Shown: positions 33,873-42,057 of the stretch, piece by piece
Layout of the letters: the number at the start of each line of letters is the position of its first letter
Numbering within the stretch: the first letter of the stretch is position 1
Assembly: GCF_900103835.1 (NCBI RefSeq)
Contig: NZ_FNID01000002.1
Span: forward strand, 1-64,000
Origin: Acetanaerobacterium elongatum
GTDB lineage: Bacteria; Bacillota; Clostridia; Oscillospirales; Ruminococcaceae
Length of the DNA stretch: 64,000 nucleotides
Direction: 5' to 3'
The notes under the pieces: generated by a model
Told to the model about the DNA's origin: nothing
Seen by the model: only the letters and a program-made list of their open reading frames with translations
The model's database searches: none
Made by a program: the position numbers and the translations under genes

Positions 33873-34916
33873 TTAGTGCCCATTTATCGTACAGTCATCC
33901 TGATAGCTTGTGCTTGAAAGGTGTACCAGATGCGCTATGCCGGGAATGCTCTCGCCCTGCTGCAAACTGGTGGGGCTCATCAGTGCGCCGGTTGCTAAAA
34001 ACAGGACGTTGTTGAGCTCCTTGTGCTGAATCTTATTTAAAATATGCGAGCAGAGCACCGAGGCACTGCAGCCGCAACCGGAACCTCCCGCGTTTACCCC
34101 CTGCTCTTTGATATCGAAGATTAAGAGCCCGCAGTCGCTGTGCCGCTTGCTGATATCAAAGCTTTCACGCTGCAGCAGCTCCTCCACCAGCTGAGAGCCC
34201 ACCTGCCCAAGGTCGCCGGTGAGGATTAAGTCGTAATTGTCGGGGGTAGTACCGGTATCCATAAAAAAAGTTTTAAGGGTATCCGCCGCGGCGGGCGCCA
34301 TGGCGGCACCCATGTTGTTGACGTCGGTAATGCCCATATCCTGTATCTTGCCCACCGTTACGGCGCGCACATAGGGTGCCTTGCAGGATGGGGCAACAAC
34401 CGCGCAGCCGGAACCTGTTACCGTCCACTGCGCGGTGGGCGGGCGCTGGCTGCCGTACTCGAGCGGGTAACGAAACTGCCGCTCGGCCGAGCAGAAGTGG
34501 GAGGAGGTTACGCACACGCAGTGACCGGCCGCCCCCGAATCTACCATAATAGAGCCCAGACACAGCGATTCCGCCATGGTGGAGCACGCCCCGTACAGCC
34601 CGAATAACGGGATATTAAGGTCGCGCAGGCCATAGGTGGAGCTGATGCACTGGTTTAACAGGTCGCCCGCAAGGATAAAATCCATCTCGCTGGCAGAAAG
34701 CCCACCCTTGGAAAGCGCCCTGTTTACGGCGTCCTTTTGCAGGCGGCTCTCGGCCTTTTCCCATGTTTTTTCGCCCATGGTGGTGTCGTCGCAGATGATG
34801 TCGAACTCCTGCGCAAGCGGCCCCTCGCCCTCCTTTTTGCCTACCACCGCCGCAAAGCTGACAATGCTCGGGCAGCTATCCAGCCGCAAGGTGTATCTTC
34901 CCTGACGTGTCGGCAT
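33873..34916 (-). CDS. spoVAD: Stage V sporulation protein AD
   Basis: A 347-residue thiolase-fold protein that binds dipicolinic acid in Bacillus. Matches include FILAGDLLNQCISSTYGLRD, GLYGACSTMAESL (the thiolase-like Cys position), SSHFCSAERQFRYPLEYG and VNAGGSGCGCSASVLCS. It lies between spoVAC (53 bp upstream) and spoVAE, the standard minimal spoVA order in Clostridia. Confidence 0.95.
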   Translation of the reverse strand: MPTRQGRYTLRLDSCPSIVSFAAVVGKKEGEGPLAQEFDIICDDTTMGEKTWEKAESRLQKDAVNRALSKGGLSASEMDFILAGDLLNQCISSTYGLRDLNIPLFGLYGACSTMAESLCLGSIMVDSGAAGHCVCVTSSHFCSAERQFRYPLEYGSQRPPTAQWTVTGSGCAVVAPSCKAPYVRAVTVGKIQDMGITDVNNMGAAMAPAAADTLKTFFMDTGTTPDNYDLILTGDLGQVGSQLVEELLQRESFDISKRHSDCGLLIFDIKEQGVNAGGSGCGCSASVLCSHILNKIQHKELNNVLFLATGALMSPTSLQQGESIPGIAHLVHLSSTSYQDDCTINGH

Positions 34917-34969
34917 GCTGCAGCCTCCTTTTTAAATGGGGGATGCACCCCTTTAATGAGAGATTAATT

Positions 34970-35419
34970 TTAGTACAGTTTAAAAAGATAGATAATAATC
35001 CCGTAGATAATCCCTGCGGAGATGCCGTATACGATGACCGGCCCGGCAATAGAGAACATCTTTACGCCCAGCCCCAGAATGAAGCCCTCGCTCTTGAAGT
35101 CGAGCGCGGGTGCCGCCATGGAGTTTGAAAAGCCGGTGATGGGCACCAGTGTTCCGGCCCCCGCATACTTGGCAATATTATCAAACGCATGCAGCCCGGT
35201 AAGCAGCGCTGCGATAAAGATGAGCGTAATGGAGGAGAGGGTGCTTGCCACATCCCTTGCCATTCCGCCGCGCATATAAAGTGAGATGAGCGCCTCGCCG
35301 ATGGTGCAGATGAAACCGCCAACCAGAAAGGCCATGATGCAGTCTTTTACCGTACTGGATTTATGTTCGGCCTTTTTTGCAATCTCGGAGTATTCGTCCG
35401 GGGTTAGCTTTGAGCTCAA
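34970..35419 (-). CDS. spoVAC: Stage V sporulation protein AC
   Basis: A 149-residue membrane protein, first gene of the spoVAC-AD-AE operon. Core signatures are IMAFLVGGFICTIGEALISL and the GAGTLVPITGFSNSMAAPALD loop. SpoVAC acts as a mechanosensitive part of the dipicolinic-acid channel in Bacillus. The start is TTG at 35419 behind GGGAGG with 9-base spacing. This operon implies the organism forms endospores. I could not assign a forespore sigma-G promoter with confidence. Confidence 0.94.
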   Translation of the reverse strand: MSSKLTPDEYSEIAKKAEHKSSTVKDCIMAFLVGGFICTIGEALISLYMRGGMARDVASTLSSITLIFIAALLTGLHAFDNIAKYAGAGTLVPITGFSNSMAAPALDFKSEGFILGLGVKMFSIAGPVIVYGISAGIIYGIIIYLFKLY

Positions 35420-35758
35420 TGATACCCGCCTCCCTTGGGCATTACAAATCAGAGGATAATTATCAGACTATTCCTGTTTATTCTTGACGGTACATTTCAG
35501 TTTTATGCGGACAGGAACATCGATAAGTATCCACCGGCCAAGCAGGCGATTTTAATAAGAGATCAGTATTATGTATTCTTCTCCCATTTTTCATTCTATC
35601 CCTGCCCCAAGGCTCAAGCTGGGATAATCAGGCAGAAAAAAGCAGTATTATACTAAGTTCCGATTAAAAAGCATATAAAAATCAAATCAAAACCTTTCGT
35701 TTATGGGCTTTGATGCATTTTTTTATCAATGATTTTATCGGAGATTAATATTATTCGC
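35420..35758. other. Intergenic region, divergent spoVA and MarR
   Basis: This 339-bp A/T-rich stretch should hold the spoVA promoter on the left. A weak 73-codon frame at 35435-35656 has no ribosome binding site and no recognisable protein, so nothing is called. Confidence 0.5.
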
Positions 35759-35789
35759 TTGACAAGAAGAACGATGCGTAATATATTAC
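35759..35789 (+). promoter_or_regulatory. Promoter with palindromic MarR operator candidate
   Basis: TTGACA (35759-35764), 17-bp spacer and TATATT (35782-35787). The perfect 12-bp palindrome GTAATATATTAC (35778-35789) covers the -10 box, the expected place for an autorepressing MarR protein. Confidence 0.7.
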
Positions 35790-35852
35790 ATATAATCCGT
35801 CTATAATAATCTAAGGAAAGCTTATGGCTAAACTAAAAAAGGAGTGAAAGCG

Positions 35853-36314
35853 TTGAATAATACTGATAAGCAGGCCGTCTTGTTTGGAAACCTGTTTTTG
35901 TTGGCAAATAAATTACAGGCTGTGAGTGATAAATATCTCGAAGGAGATGATATTACAGCAAAACAGTGGTTTTTGGTAGCCGCTATTAATCAATTTTCAG
36001 AGACACCGCCAACCCTTAGTGAAGTGTCAGAATTGATTGGAAGCTCCCGCCAAAATGTAAAACAGCTTGCGCTGAAGCTCGAGAAAAAAGGTTTTTTACA
36101 AATAGAAAAAAATAAACAGGATACAAGGGCATACCGGCTCGTTTTGACTGAAAAATGCCATTTGTTTTGGCAGAACCGTGAATTGCAGGACAATCGGTTT
36201 ATCACAGATATAACCGGCTGCCTGACGGCACAGGAAACTGATAATCTGTATGAGTATATAGATAAAATGCTTAAAAAAACCGATGAAATCCATAAATCTC
36301 AATTATCAATCTAA
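35853..36314 (+). CDS. MarR family transcriptional regulator
   Basis: A 153-residue winged-helix regulator, TTG start at 35853 behind AAAGGAG. The recognition helix lies in LSEVSELIGSSRQNVKQLA and the wing in LQIEKNKQDTRAYRLVLTE. It lies directly upstream of a membrane-anchored DUF6544-like gene (14 bp), and a palindrome overlaps its promoter, so it probably controls itself and that gene. Confidence 0.88.
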   Translation: MNNTDKQAVLFGNLFLLANKLQAVSDKYLEGDDITAKQWFLVAAINQFSETPPTLSEVSELIGSSRQNVKQLALKLEKKGFLQIEKNKQDTRAYRLVLTEKCHLFWQNRELQDNRFITDITGCLTAQETDNLYEYIDKMLKKTDEIHKSQLSI

Positions 36315-36328
36315 CGGGGGTGCTTGAA

Positions 36329-37201
36329 ATGGACAGAACATATATTTGGGTATGTATTATTCTATTGCTTATTTGTGTTGCTTTGGTATTGTTTTATAAT
36401 TCCGGCAGTCTTCTGAGAGAATATAAAAATGAGGCTAAAAGAGCACTTGAGAAGATATATGGAGCTGATAATACTATTCTCACACTGGAAGATATTCAGG
36501 ATTTACCGAAACCTGTTCAGAACTATATAAAATATGTCGGTGCAATTGGTAAGGAAAAAGTACATAGTTTCTCGGTGCTGGCAAAAGGCGAAATGAAAAT
36601 GAGTAATAATTCAGATTGGACGCCACTCGATATTGAACAATATAATTTTTTAGACACTCAGCTCATTCGTCTGTGTTATATGAAATTGAAGGTTTACGGA
36701 CTGCCTATATATGCTTTGCATTCGTATACGGATAAAAAAGCGAATATGCATATAAAACTGGCGGGCCTAATTACTGTGGCAGATGCAAAGGGTCAGGAAA
36801 TGAGAATCAGCGATTCAATCACTCTCTTAAATGATATATGCCTTTTTGCACCGGCCGCCCTCATTGATGATCGAATTTCTTGGGAGGAAATTGACGACAC
36901 GACAGTAAAAGCTATTTTTAATACTGCTTATTGTACTGTATCAGCAACCCTCTATTTTAATGAAAGAGGCGAACTGATCAATTTTATCAGTGAAGACCGA
37001 TATGAATTGAAAAATGACGGATCTTTTCGAAAGGCAAAATGGTCAACGCCGTTTCGAGATTACAAAGAGCTCGACGGCATGAAGGTGGCTTCATATTGTG
37101 AAGCAATATGGAACTTTCCGGAAGGAGATTACGGCTACTGCAGATTTACCGACATTAAAAAAATAAACTATAATTGCAGCAACCAGGATTATCGGCAGTA
37201 G
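36329..37201 (+). CDS. DUF6544/DUF6920-like membrane-anchored protein
   Basis: A 290-residue protein with one N-terminal membrane helix (about residues 5-22) and a long outside or cytoplasmic domain. The text DLPKPVQNYIKYVGAIGKEK, followed by HIKLAGLITVADAKGQEM and ISWEEIDDTTVKAIF, is characteristic of a conserved family of unknown function. The ATG at 36329 is used because GGGGG lies 8 bases upstream. Codon use and A/T content are unlike the surrounding genes. Confidence 0.72.
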   Translation: MDRTYIWVCIILLLICVALVLFYNSGSLLREYKNEAKRALEKIYGADNTILTLEDIQDLPKPVQNYIKYVGAIGKEKVHSFSVLAKGEMKMSNNSDWTPLDIEQYNFLDTQLIRLCYMKLKVYGLPIYALHSYTDKKANMHIKLAGLITVADAKGQEMRISDSITLLNDICLFAPAALIDDRISWEEIDDTTVKAIFNTAYCTVSATLYFNERGELINFISEDRYELKNDGSFRKAKWSTPFRDYKELDGMKVASYCEAIWNFPEGDYGYCRFTDIKKINYNCSNQDYRQ

Positions 37202-37251
37202 CCTTCTTTTAGACATTTCGCCTAACGAGTGGTTTGCAGGATACAAAAAAA

Positions 37252-37273
37252 CAGCCGCGCTTTTCTGCGGCTG
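37252..37273 (-). terminator. Terminator, minus-strand orientation
   Basis: CAGCCGC/GCGGCTG stem with a run of seven Ts on the minus strand. No clear minus gene lies just to its right, so it may be a leftover or serve the plus gene as a simple hairpin. Confidence 0.55.
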
Positions 37274-37355
37274 CCGATTGTCACAAGGATTGGCTGATAA
37301 GACATGTCATATCAAGCGTGTTATAATACTATTCAATGAAACAGTATTATTTGAG

Positions 37356-37541
37356 GTGACAATCATTAGTATCCTCCAAGTGAACGCCCAAAATATCGCT
37401 AACGAGCATATCTGCTGCGCAATCTCGGATAAAAAGGGCGAAACCTGCGTATCCTCCAAGAAGGTGTGGATGTTAAAGCGGTTTGAGGAAGAGCTGTTTT
37501 TTAAAAAGCTGGATGCCCGCGGGAAGGTATTTATGAGATGA
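37356..37541 (+). pseudogene. N-terminal remnant of YoaP-type GNAT acetyltransferase
   Basis: From GTG 37356 the frame reads about 61 residues with the distinctive opening of the YoaP/GNAT family: NAQNIANEHICCAISDKKGE, then CVSSKKVWMLKRF and LDARGKVF. Intact members continue with the acetyltransferase core, about 180-190 more residues; here a stop follows at 37539-37541 and no continuation is seen in any frame. The next ~270 bp contain only short broken frames. Judged a truncated, decaying gene. Confidence 0.7.
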
Positions 37542-37757
37542 ACGATAGTATTGAAAAGAATATTCAATCTGCGGTTTCCACCCCGTGCGGTAGAGAGGCT
37601 TATACTTTTATCGGAGATTAGTATTACACCGAGCAAAGAAGCCATTCAGCTTTGCAGAAGAACTGCATAAGAACAAAACAGCTTGCAAGAAGCGATATTA
37701 GTAATAAAACAAAAATACGGCATCAAGAATAAACGACAGGGTTGTTCACAAAAGAAT

Positions 37758-37802
37758 AACGCCCCAAAAACGAAAGCAGGTTTGCTCCGTTTTAGGGGCG
37801 TT
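37758..37802 (-). terminator. Terminator of fructokinase gene
   Basis: A 15-bp stem with one mismatch (37758-37772 with 37788-37802), just past the fructokinase stop on the minus strand. Confidence 0.65.
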
Positions 37803-37814
37803 CCATTTATGAAG

Positions 37815-38783
37815 CTATTCCTTCACCGTCTTGCGCATACACTCGTAAACCTCATCGAGGGTGGGCAGGGCGGTCATGGCGCCGCGCCTTACGGTAACCA
37901 TGGCGCCTACGGCGCTTGCGAAATCAAGGCTGAGCATCATCTCGGCATTGGAGAGCTTTTCCGGGCGCTTGCCAAAGCCCAGCATACGGTAGAGTAAGCC
38001 GCCTAAAAAGGCATCGCCTGCGCCGGTGGTGTCGATGGTTTTCACCTGGTAGGCGGGTACGCTGATCTCATACGAAAGCGTAAGGGCGTAGGCGCCCTTT
38101 TCTCCGCGCGTTACGATTACCGCGTCGAGGTTGTGGCGCTTTAACAGGGTGAGCGCGCCGTCGTGCAGATTCATCCCCTGTGTGAGGAAGGAAAGCTCCT
38201 CCAGCGAGAGCTTAAGAATATCGGTATACTGCAGCGCACGCAGGCAGCTGTCGCGCGCGACAAGGTCGTTCTCCCACAGCGCAAGGCGAATATTCGGGTC
38301 AAAGCATACCACCTTGTCCGCATTTTTGGCGTATTCTGCGGCGGAAAGGGTGGCCGAGCAGCAAGGCTCGCCCGTCATGGAGACCGAGCCGAAGCAGAAT
38401 ACCTGAGCCTCGTCTATTAGGCTCATATCCACCTCGCCGGGGGTAAGGCGCAGGTCGGCGGTGTTGTTGCGAAAGAAGTTGAAGCTGCGTTCGCCGTTTT
38501 CATCCAAGGTAATGAAAGCCAGGGTGGTGGGGTAGAAACCGGTGGTTTTAACCCCCTTCACCTCCACACCGAACGAACGGAGGGTGCTGATAAGCGACCT
38601 GCCGAAGGGGTCGCTGCCCACCTTGCCGATGTACGCCGAGCTTCTGCCAAGCCTGGCTATACAGGCCGCTACATTTGCGGGCCCGCCGCCGGGGTTTTGT
38701 TCAAACAGGGGCCTGCCCTCATCCGAAATGCCGGCAGGGGTAAAATCAATCAGAAGCTCCCCTAAAGCACATATATCATACAT
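37815..38783 (-). CDS. PfkB family carbohydrate kinase (fructokinase-like)
   Basis: A 322-residue sugar kinase transferring phosphate from ATP to a sugar, most likely fructose. PfkB motif 1 is GGGPANVAACIARLG and motif 2 is DTTGAGDAFLGGLLYRM, with the catalytic Asp and anion hole. The opening CALGELLIDFTP is typical of bacterial fructokinases. No transporter or other sugar genes are adjacent. Confidence 0.9.
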   Translation of the reverse strand: MYDICALGELLIDFTPAGISDEGRPLFEQNPGGGPANVAACIARLGRSSAYIGKVGSDPFGRSLISTLRSFGVEVKGVKTTGFYPTTLAFITLDENGERSFNFFRNNTADLRLTPGEVDMSLIDEAQVFCFGSVSMTGEPCCSATLSAAEYAKNADKVVCFDPNIRLALWENDLVARDSCLRALQYTDILKLSLEELSFLTQGMNLHDGALTLLKRHNLDAVIVTRGEKGAYALTLSYEISVPAYQVKTIDTTGAGDAFLGGLLYRMLGFGKRPEKLSNAEMMLSLDFASAVGAMVTVRRGAMTALPTLDEVYECMRKTVKE

Positions 38784-38888
38784 CTGTTATGCGTCCTTTC
38801 ATGATGTTAAAAACATCCTTTATACCATTCAAATATCCTGATAGCGTTATTCTACAATAATTACATTATAATCCTTAAGTGGGCACAG

Positions 38889-39821
38889 TCAACAGGATTC
38901 AGCCCGATTCTCGATAGTTTCACCCTTGACCATCCAAAAAAGCATATCGGATAAGCGGCTGTAGATATCCGGCAGATCGGTAACCGGCAGCGGGTTTACC
39001 CCTTTGCCGATCTCTATGGTAAAGCCTTCGCGCCCGAAGCGGTTGATATACCAGTCCTTAAACCCGCCGTGTGAAGCCATGCCGGTGGGCTCGCGCAAGG
39101 CGTAGCCGCTTAGTTTTGCGAGCTGCTGCGCGGTTTTGTAGGCGGATGCGGGCGTGTTATTGCCATAGGAATAGTAGATCTCCTCGCCCTGACTGTGAAA
39201 GGCCACCACACGGCTCGGCAGATACATGCGGCACAGCAGGCAGAGAGCGCGTGTTTCGGGCTCGCTTTCAGGGTACTCGCCGCCGTACTGACGTTTTGCG
39301 GGGCCTGTGATGCCGTTTTCCTGTTCGGCTGCCTTTACCAGCTCAAAGCTCGCGTTGAAGTTGTGGTTGATATCCACCCCGCGAACATTTGCGTTCCAGC
39401 CGGTAAGGTCGCCGCCCGAGATAGACTTGGCCGTTTTTTTGTAAAGCCCCGCACTCTCAAACCCGTTAACGACAAGCTCCAGCCCGTCGGGGTTGACGCA
39501 GGGCAGCACAATCAGCCCGGGGGGCTTGTTTTCGCGGCGGCTGTGGATGTTTTGGGGGTGCCGATAAACGGTGTAGGCGTAATCTTCCAGAAACCTTGTT
39601 AGAAGCAGAACGGTAATCCATTCCTGCGCATGGAAGCCGCCCGCAAACAGTACGGCGTTCCGGCGCTCGCCGAAGCTGATTGCCCACAGGTCGCGCCCAA
39701 GCACACTTTTGCCCGCCGAGAACAGCTCCGCCTGTATACACTCCCCCGCAATGGCTGCCAAGCGTTTGGTAAGCGTGTAAAACTCGGGCGGTATGCCGTA
39801 GAATCTGCTGTAGGTTTCCAT
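38889..39821 (-). CDS. M14 zinc carboxypeptidase
   Basis: A 310-residue protein of the M14 family, gamma-D-glutamyl-diamino-acid peptidase type. Zinc ligands are HAQEW (HxxE) and the later His in VAFHSQGEEIYY; the catalytic Glu is in GFTIEIGKG. GWNANVRGVDINHNF holds the substrate-binding Arg and Asn. No signal peptide is evident, so it may act in the mother cell or cytoplasm on wall peptides or imported peptides. Confidence 0.88.
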   Translation of the reverse strand: METYSRFYGIPPEFYTLTKRLAAIAGECIQAELFSAGKSVLGRDLWAISFGERRNAVLFAGGFHAQEWITVLLLTRFLEDYAYTVYRHPQNIHSRRENKPPGLIVLPCVNPDGLELVVNGFESAGLYKKTAKSISGGDLTGWNANVRGVDINHNFNASFELVKAAEQENGITGPAKRQYGGEYPESEPETRALCLLCRMYLPSRVVAFHSQGEEIYYSYGNNTPASAYKTAQQLAKLSGYALREPTGMASHGGFKDWYINRFGREGFTIEIGKGVNPLPVTDLPDIYSRLSDMLFWMVKGETIENRAESC

Positions 39822-40031
39822 GCGTTACTCTTCATCCCTTTCTTAATGTTAAGCCAAGTGGTACTGCGCTACATTCTATTCTTTAAAATCTACGTTCATG
39901 CGCATAACAAAGCCGATTTATTGCCGTTGAGGCAGATGAAACACAGCCTGAAAGGATAATACTTTACAACTACCCCATAAAGAGTGTAAAATAGATGAAA
40001 AGTAAGGAATTTATTTCAGGGAGATGCTAGG

Positions 40032-40577
40032 ATGGCACATATTGAAAAGACGATGAAAAGTGAACATGTATATAAGGGGCACATCATATCGGTGCGTGTG
40101 GATGAGGTTGAGCTGGAAAACGGTAAAGCCGCCATGCGCGAGGTAATTGAACACCCCGGCGGCGTGTGTGTGCTGCCGCTTGCAATGGATGACACCATTA
40201 CGATGGTTAAGCAGTTCCGCTACCCGTATAAGGAGGAGGTTTTAGAGCTTCCCGCAGGCAAGCGTTCCCCGGGCGAAGACCCGCTGGAATGCGGCCGGCG
40301 CGAGCTTACCGAGGAAACCGGGCTTATTGCCGCGCGCTTTAAAAGCCTTGGGGAGCTGTACCCCTCGCCGGGCTATGTGGATGAGGTAATCTACCTGTAC
40401 CTTGCCACCGGCCTTACCCGAACCAACCCGAGCCCTGATGAGGACGAGTTTTTGGATGTATGCACCATGCCGCTGGAGAAGGCATTTGAAAAGGTTTTTT
40501 CGGGTGAAATCAAGGATGCAAAGACGCAGATTGCGCTGCTGAAGGCCTATGCCATGCGCCAGAAGGGGCAGATTTAA
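40032..40577 (+). CDS. Nudix hydrolase, ADP-ribose pyrophosphatase type
   Basis: A 181-residue Nudix enzyme. The Nudix box is complete, from GKRSPGEDPLECGRRE on to LTEETGLI (Gx5Ex7REUxEExGU). The surrounding domain (RVDEVELENGKAAMREVIEH, then LGELYPSPGYVDEVIYLYLA) is that of ADP-ribose pyrophosphatases, which split ADP-ribose into AMP and ribose 5-phosphate. The start ATG follows GGGAGATG. Confidence 0.92.
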   Translation: MAHIEKTMKSEHVYKGHIISVRVDEVELENGKAAMREVIEHPGGVCVLPLAMDDTITMVKQFRYPYKEEVLELPAGKRSPGEDPLECGRRELTEETGLIAARFKSLGELYPSPGYVDEVIYLYLATGLTRTNPSPDEDEFLDVCTMPLEKAFEKVFSGEIKDAKTQIALLKAYAMRQKGQI

Positions 40578-40652
40578 GAGTTTGCCGAGTGATCACGAGG
40601 CGGCGCTTCTTAACGTTAATTTAGCGATTTAAAGCTTTTTAGCGAAAAAGCG

Positions 40653-40681
40653 TTGACAAAATCTGATATGGGGTCTATGAT
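40653..40681 (+). promoter_or_regulatory. Promoter of the aroF leader
   Basis: TTGACA (40653-40658), a 17-bp spacer and TATGAT (40676-40681). The transcript should start near 40688, about 30 bases before the leader reading frame and about 230 bases before aroF. Confidence 0.8.
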
Positions 40682-40717
40682 AGATTCAGAACAAAACGAA
40701 AAGGAGCAATCGGTTTT

Positions 40718-40825
40718 ATGGCAGCTCAAAACCTTTACAAGGGTTACCGCTATTATGTAAGCCTGGGCTATTATTACGCCACGGGGTTAATAGGGTGCGG
40801 ATTAAGGGCTGCTGTTAAAAGGTAA
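40718..40825 (+). CDS. Tyrosine-rich leader peptide, 35 aa
   Basis: A 35-codon frame starts at ATG 40718 after AAGGAG (40701-40706) and ends with TAA. Seven of its residues are Tyr: positions 7, 10, 12, 13, 18, 19 and 20 (YKGYRYYVSLGYYY), with no Phe or Trp. It lies between a strong promoter and a hairpin terminator before the DAHP synthase gene, with prephenate dehydrogenase next. This is the standard architecture of amino-acid attenuators, where ribosome stalling at scarce-tRNA codons prevents termination. It is therefore proposed to sense charged tRNA-Tyr. The alternative antiterminator fold was not resolved by eye. Confidence 0.75.
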   Translation: MAAQNLYKGYRYYVSLGYYYATGLIGCGLRAAVKR

Positions 40826-40854
40826 AACTGATTTGCTTACAAGGCAACAAAATC

Positions 40855-40887
40855 AGGGCGACGCTTTTTACACAGAAGCGTCGCCCT
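40855..40887 (+). terminator. Attenuator hairpin before aroF
   Basis: A 12-bp perfect stem (AGGGCGACGCTT, 40855-40866, with 40876-40887) with a 9-base loop is followed by a weak T-tract (TAAATTTTG). It lies 29 bases after the leader stop codon and 31 bases before the aroF ATG. A second stem, CTGATTT/AAATCAG (40828-40834 with 40850-40856), overlaps its foot by two bases and could compete. Confidence 0.75.
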
Positions 40888-40918
40888 TAAATTTTGTGTG
40901 ATTTAGGAGGATACAGAC

Positions 40919-41929
40919 ATGATTGTTGTAATGAAGCAGGGAACAAGGGATGACCAGCTTGAGGATTTTCAGCGCATTCTTGACGGGCTTGGCGTTAAAG
41001 GGCACTTTTCCAAGGGCGTACATACCACCATTGTGGGCTTGGTAGGCGATACCTCGCGTGTGGATATCGACAGCATCGGCTCTTTAAGCTATGTGGAAAC
41101 GGTAAAGCGTATTCAGGAGCCGTACAAGAGCGCCAACCGCAAGTTCCACCCCGACGATACCGTTATCGACATCGGCGGGCATAAGATTGGCGGGGGGTAT
41201 ATGCAGGTGATCGCGGGGCCCTGTTCGGTAGAGAGCGAAGAGCAGATCTGCGAGGTGGCGAAGGCCGCGCAGGCGTCGGGCGCTACGATGCTGCGCGGCG
41301 GCGCGTTCAAGCCCCGCACCTCCCCCTATGCCTTTCAGGGCCTGCGCGCCGAGGGCATCGAGCTGCTGCTTAAGGCCAAGGCGCTTACCGGTATGCCTAT
41401 TGTTACCGAGATTATGAGCGGCGACCAGCTGCCCCTGTTTGACGAGGTGGATGTGATACAGGTGGGCGCGCGCAACATGCAGAACTTCGAGCTGTTAAAG
41501 CTCTTGGGTAAAACCAACAAGCCCATTCTTTTAAAACGCGGACTTGCCAACACCATGGAGGAGCTTTTGATGAGCGCCGAGTACATCATGGCGGGCGGCA
41601 ATATGCAGGTAATTTTGTGCGAGCGCGGCATTAGAACCTTTGAAACGGCTACCCGCAACACCTTGGATATCAGCGCCATCCCCATGCTCAAGCGCCTTTC
41701 GCACCTGCCGGTGGTGGTAGACCCAAGCCACGCCGCGGGTATTCCGTGGATGGTGGAGCCGCTTTCGCTTTCCGCCATTGCGGCGGGTGCCGACGGCCTG
41801 ATTATTGAGGTGCACAACAACCCTTCCAAGGCACTCTCCGACGGCCCGCAATCCCTGCGCCCCGCAGAGTTTGACGCGGTGATGAAAAAGATTGGCGGGA
41901 TGATGGGCTACATGGGAAAGAAAAGCTGA
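40919..41929 (+). CDS. aroF: 3-deoxy-7-phosphoheptulonate synthase
   Basis: A 336-residue type I-beta DAHP synthase, which condenses phosphoenolpyruvate and erythrose 4-phosphate, the first step of aromatic amino acid synthesis. Residues 1-66 form the ferredoxin-like regulatory domain; the barrel begins at about 95 with VIAGPCSVESEEQI and continues through MLRGGAFKPRTSPYAFQG and LPVVVDPSHAAGIPW. AGGAGG precedes the ATG. The upstream leader with seven Tyr codons and the downstream tyrA point to tyrosine control. Confidence 0.95.
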   Translation: MIVVMKQGTRDDQLEDFQRILDGLGVKGHFSKGVHTTIVGLVGDTSRVDIDSIGSLSYVETVKRIQEPYKSANRKFHPDDTVIDIGGHKIGGGYMQVIAGPCSVESEEQICEVAKAAQASGATMLRGGAFKPRTSPYAFQGLRAEGIELLLKAKALTGMPIVTEIMSGDQLPLFDEVDVIQVGARNMQNFELLKLLGKTNKPILLKRGLANTMEELLMSAEYIMAGGNMQVILCERGIRTFETATRNTLDISAIPMLKRLSHLPVVVDPSHAAGIPWMVEPLSLSAIAAGADGLIIEVHNNPSKALSDGPQSLRPAEFDAVMKKIGGMMGYMGKKS

Positions 41930-41948
41930 TCAATACTAATCACTCATT

Positions 41949-42017
41949 AAAACCTTTCTAAAAAATCTTCGCAAAACCCATAAATCAAAGCTTTCTGCTC
42001 GATTTTTTAGAGGTTTT
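41949..42017 (+). promoter_or_regulatory. Long hairpin between aroF and tyrA
   Basis: A 17-bp stem (41949-41967 with 42001-42017, one 2-base bulge) encloses a 33-base loop in the 128-bp gap. It has no T-run after it, so it is not a plain terminator. It could set a processing or regulatory step before tyrA; no reading frame lies in it. Confidence 0.45.
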
Positions 42018-42057
42018 ATAATCGTGATAAGTATAAAACGCCGGAAGGATTGGTTTT

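Noticed and set aside
40688-40918. T-box riboswitch before aroF
   Set aside because: The conserved T-box antiterminator word and the needed leader length are absent; the Tyr-rich frame explains the region better.
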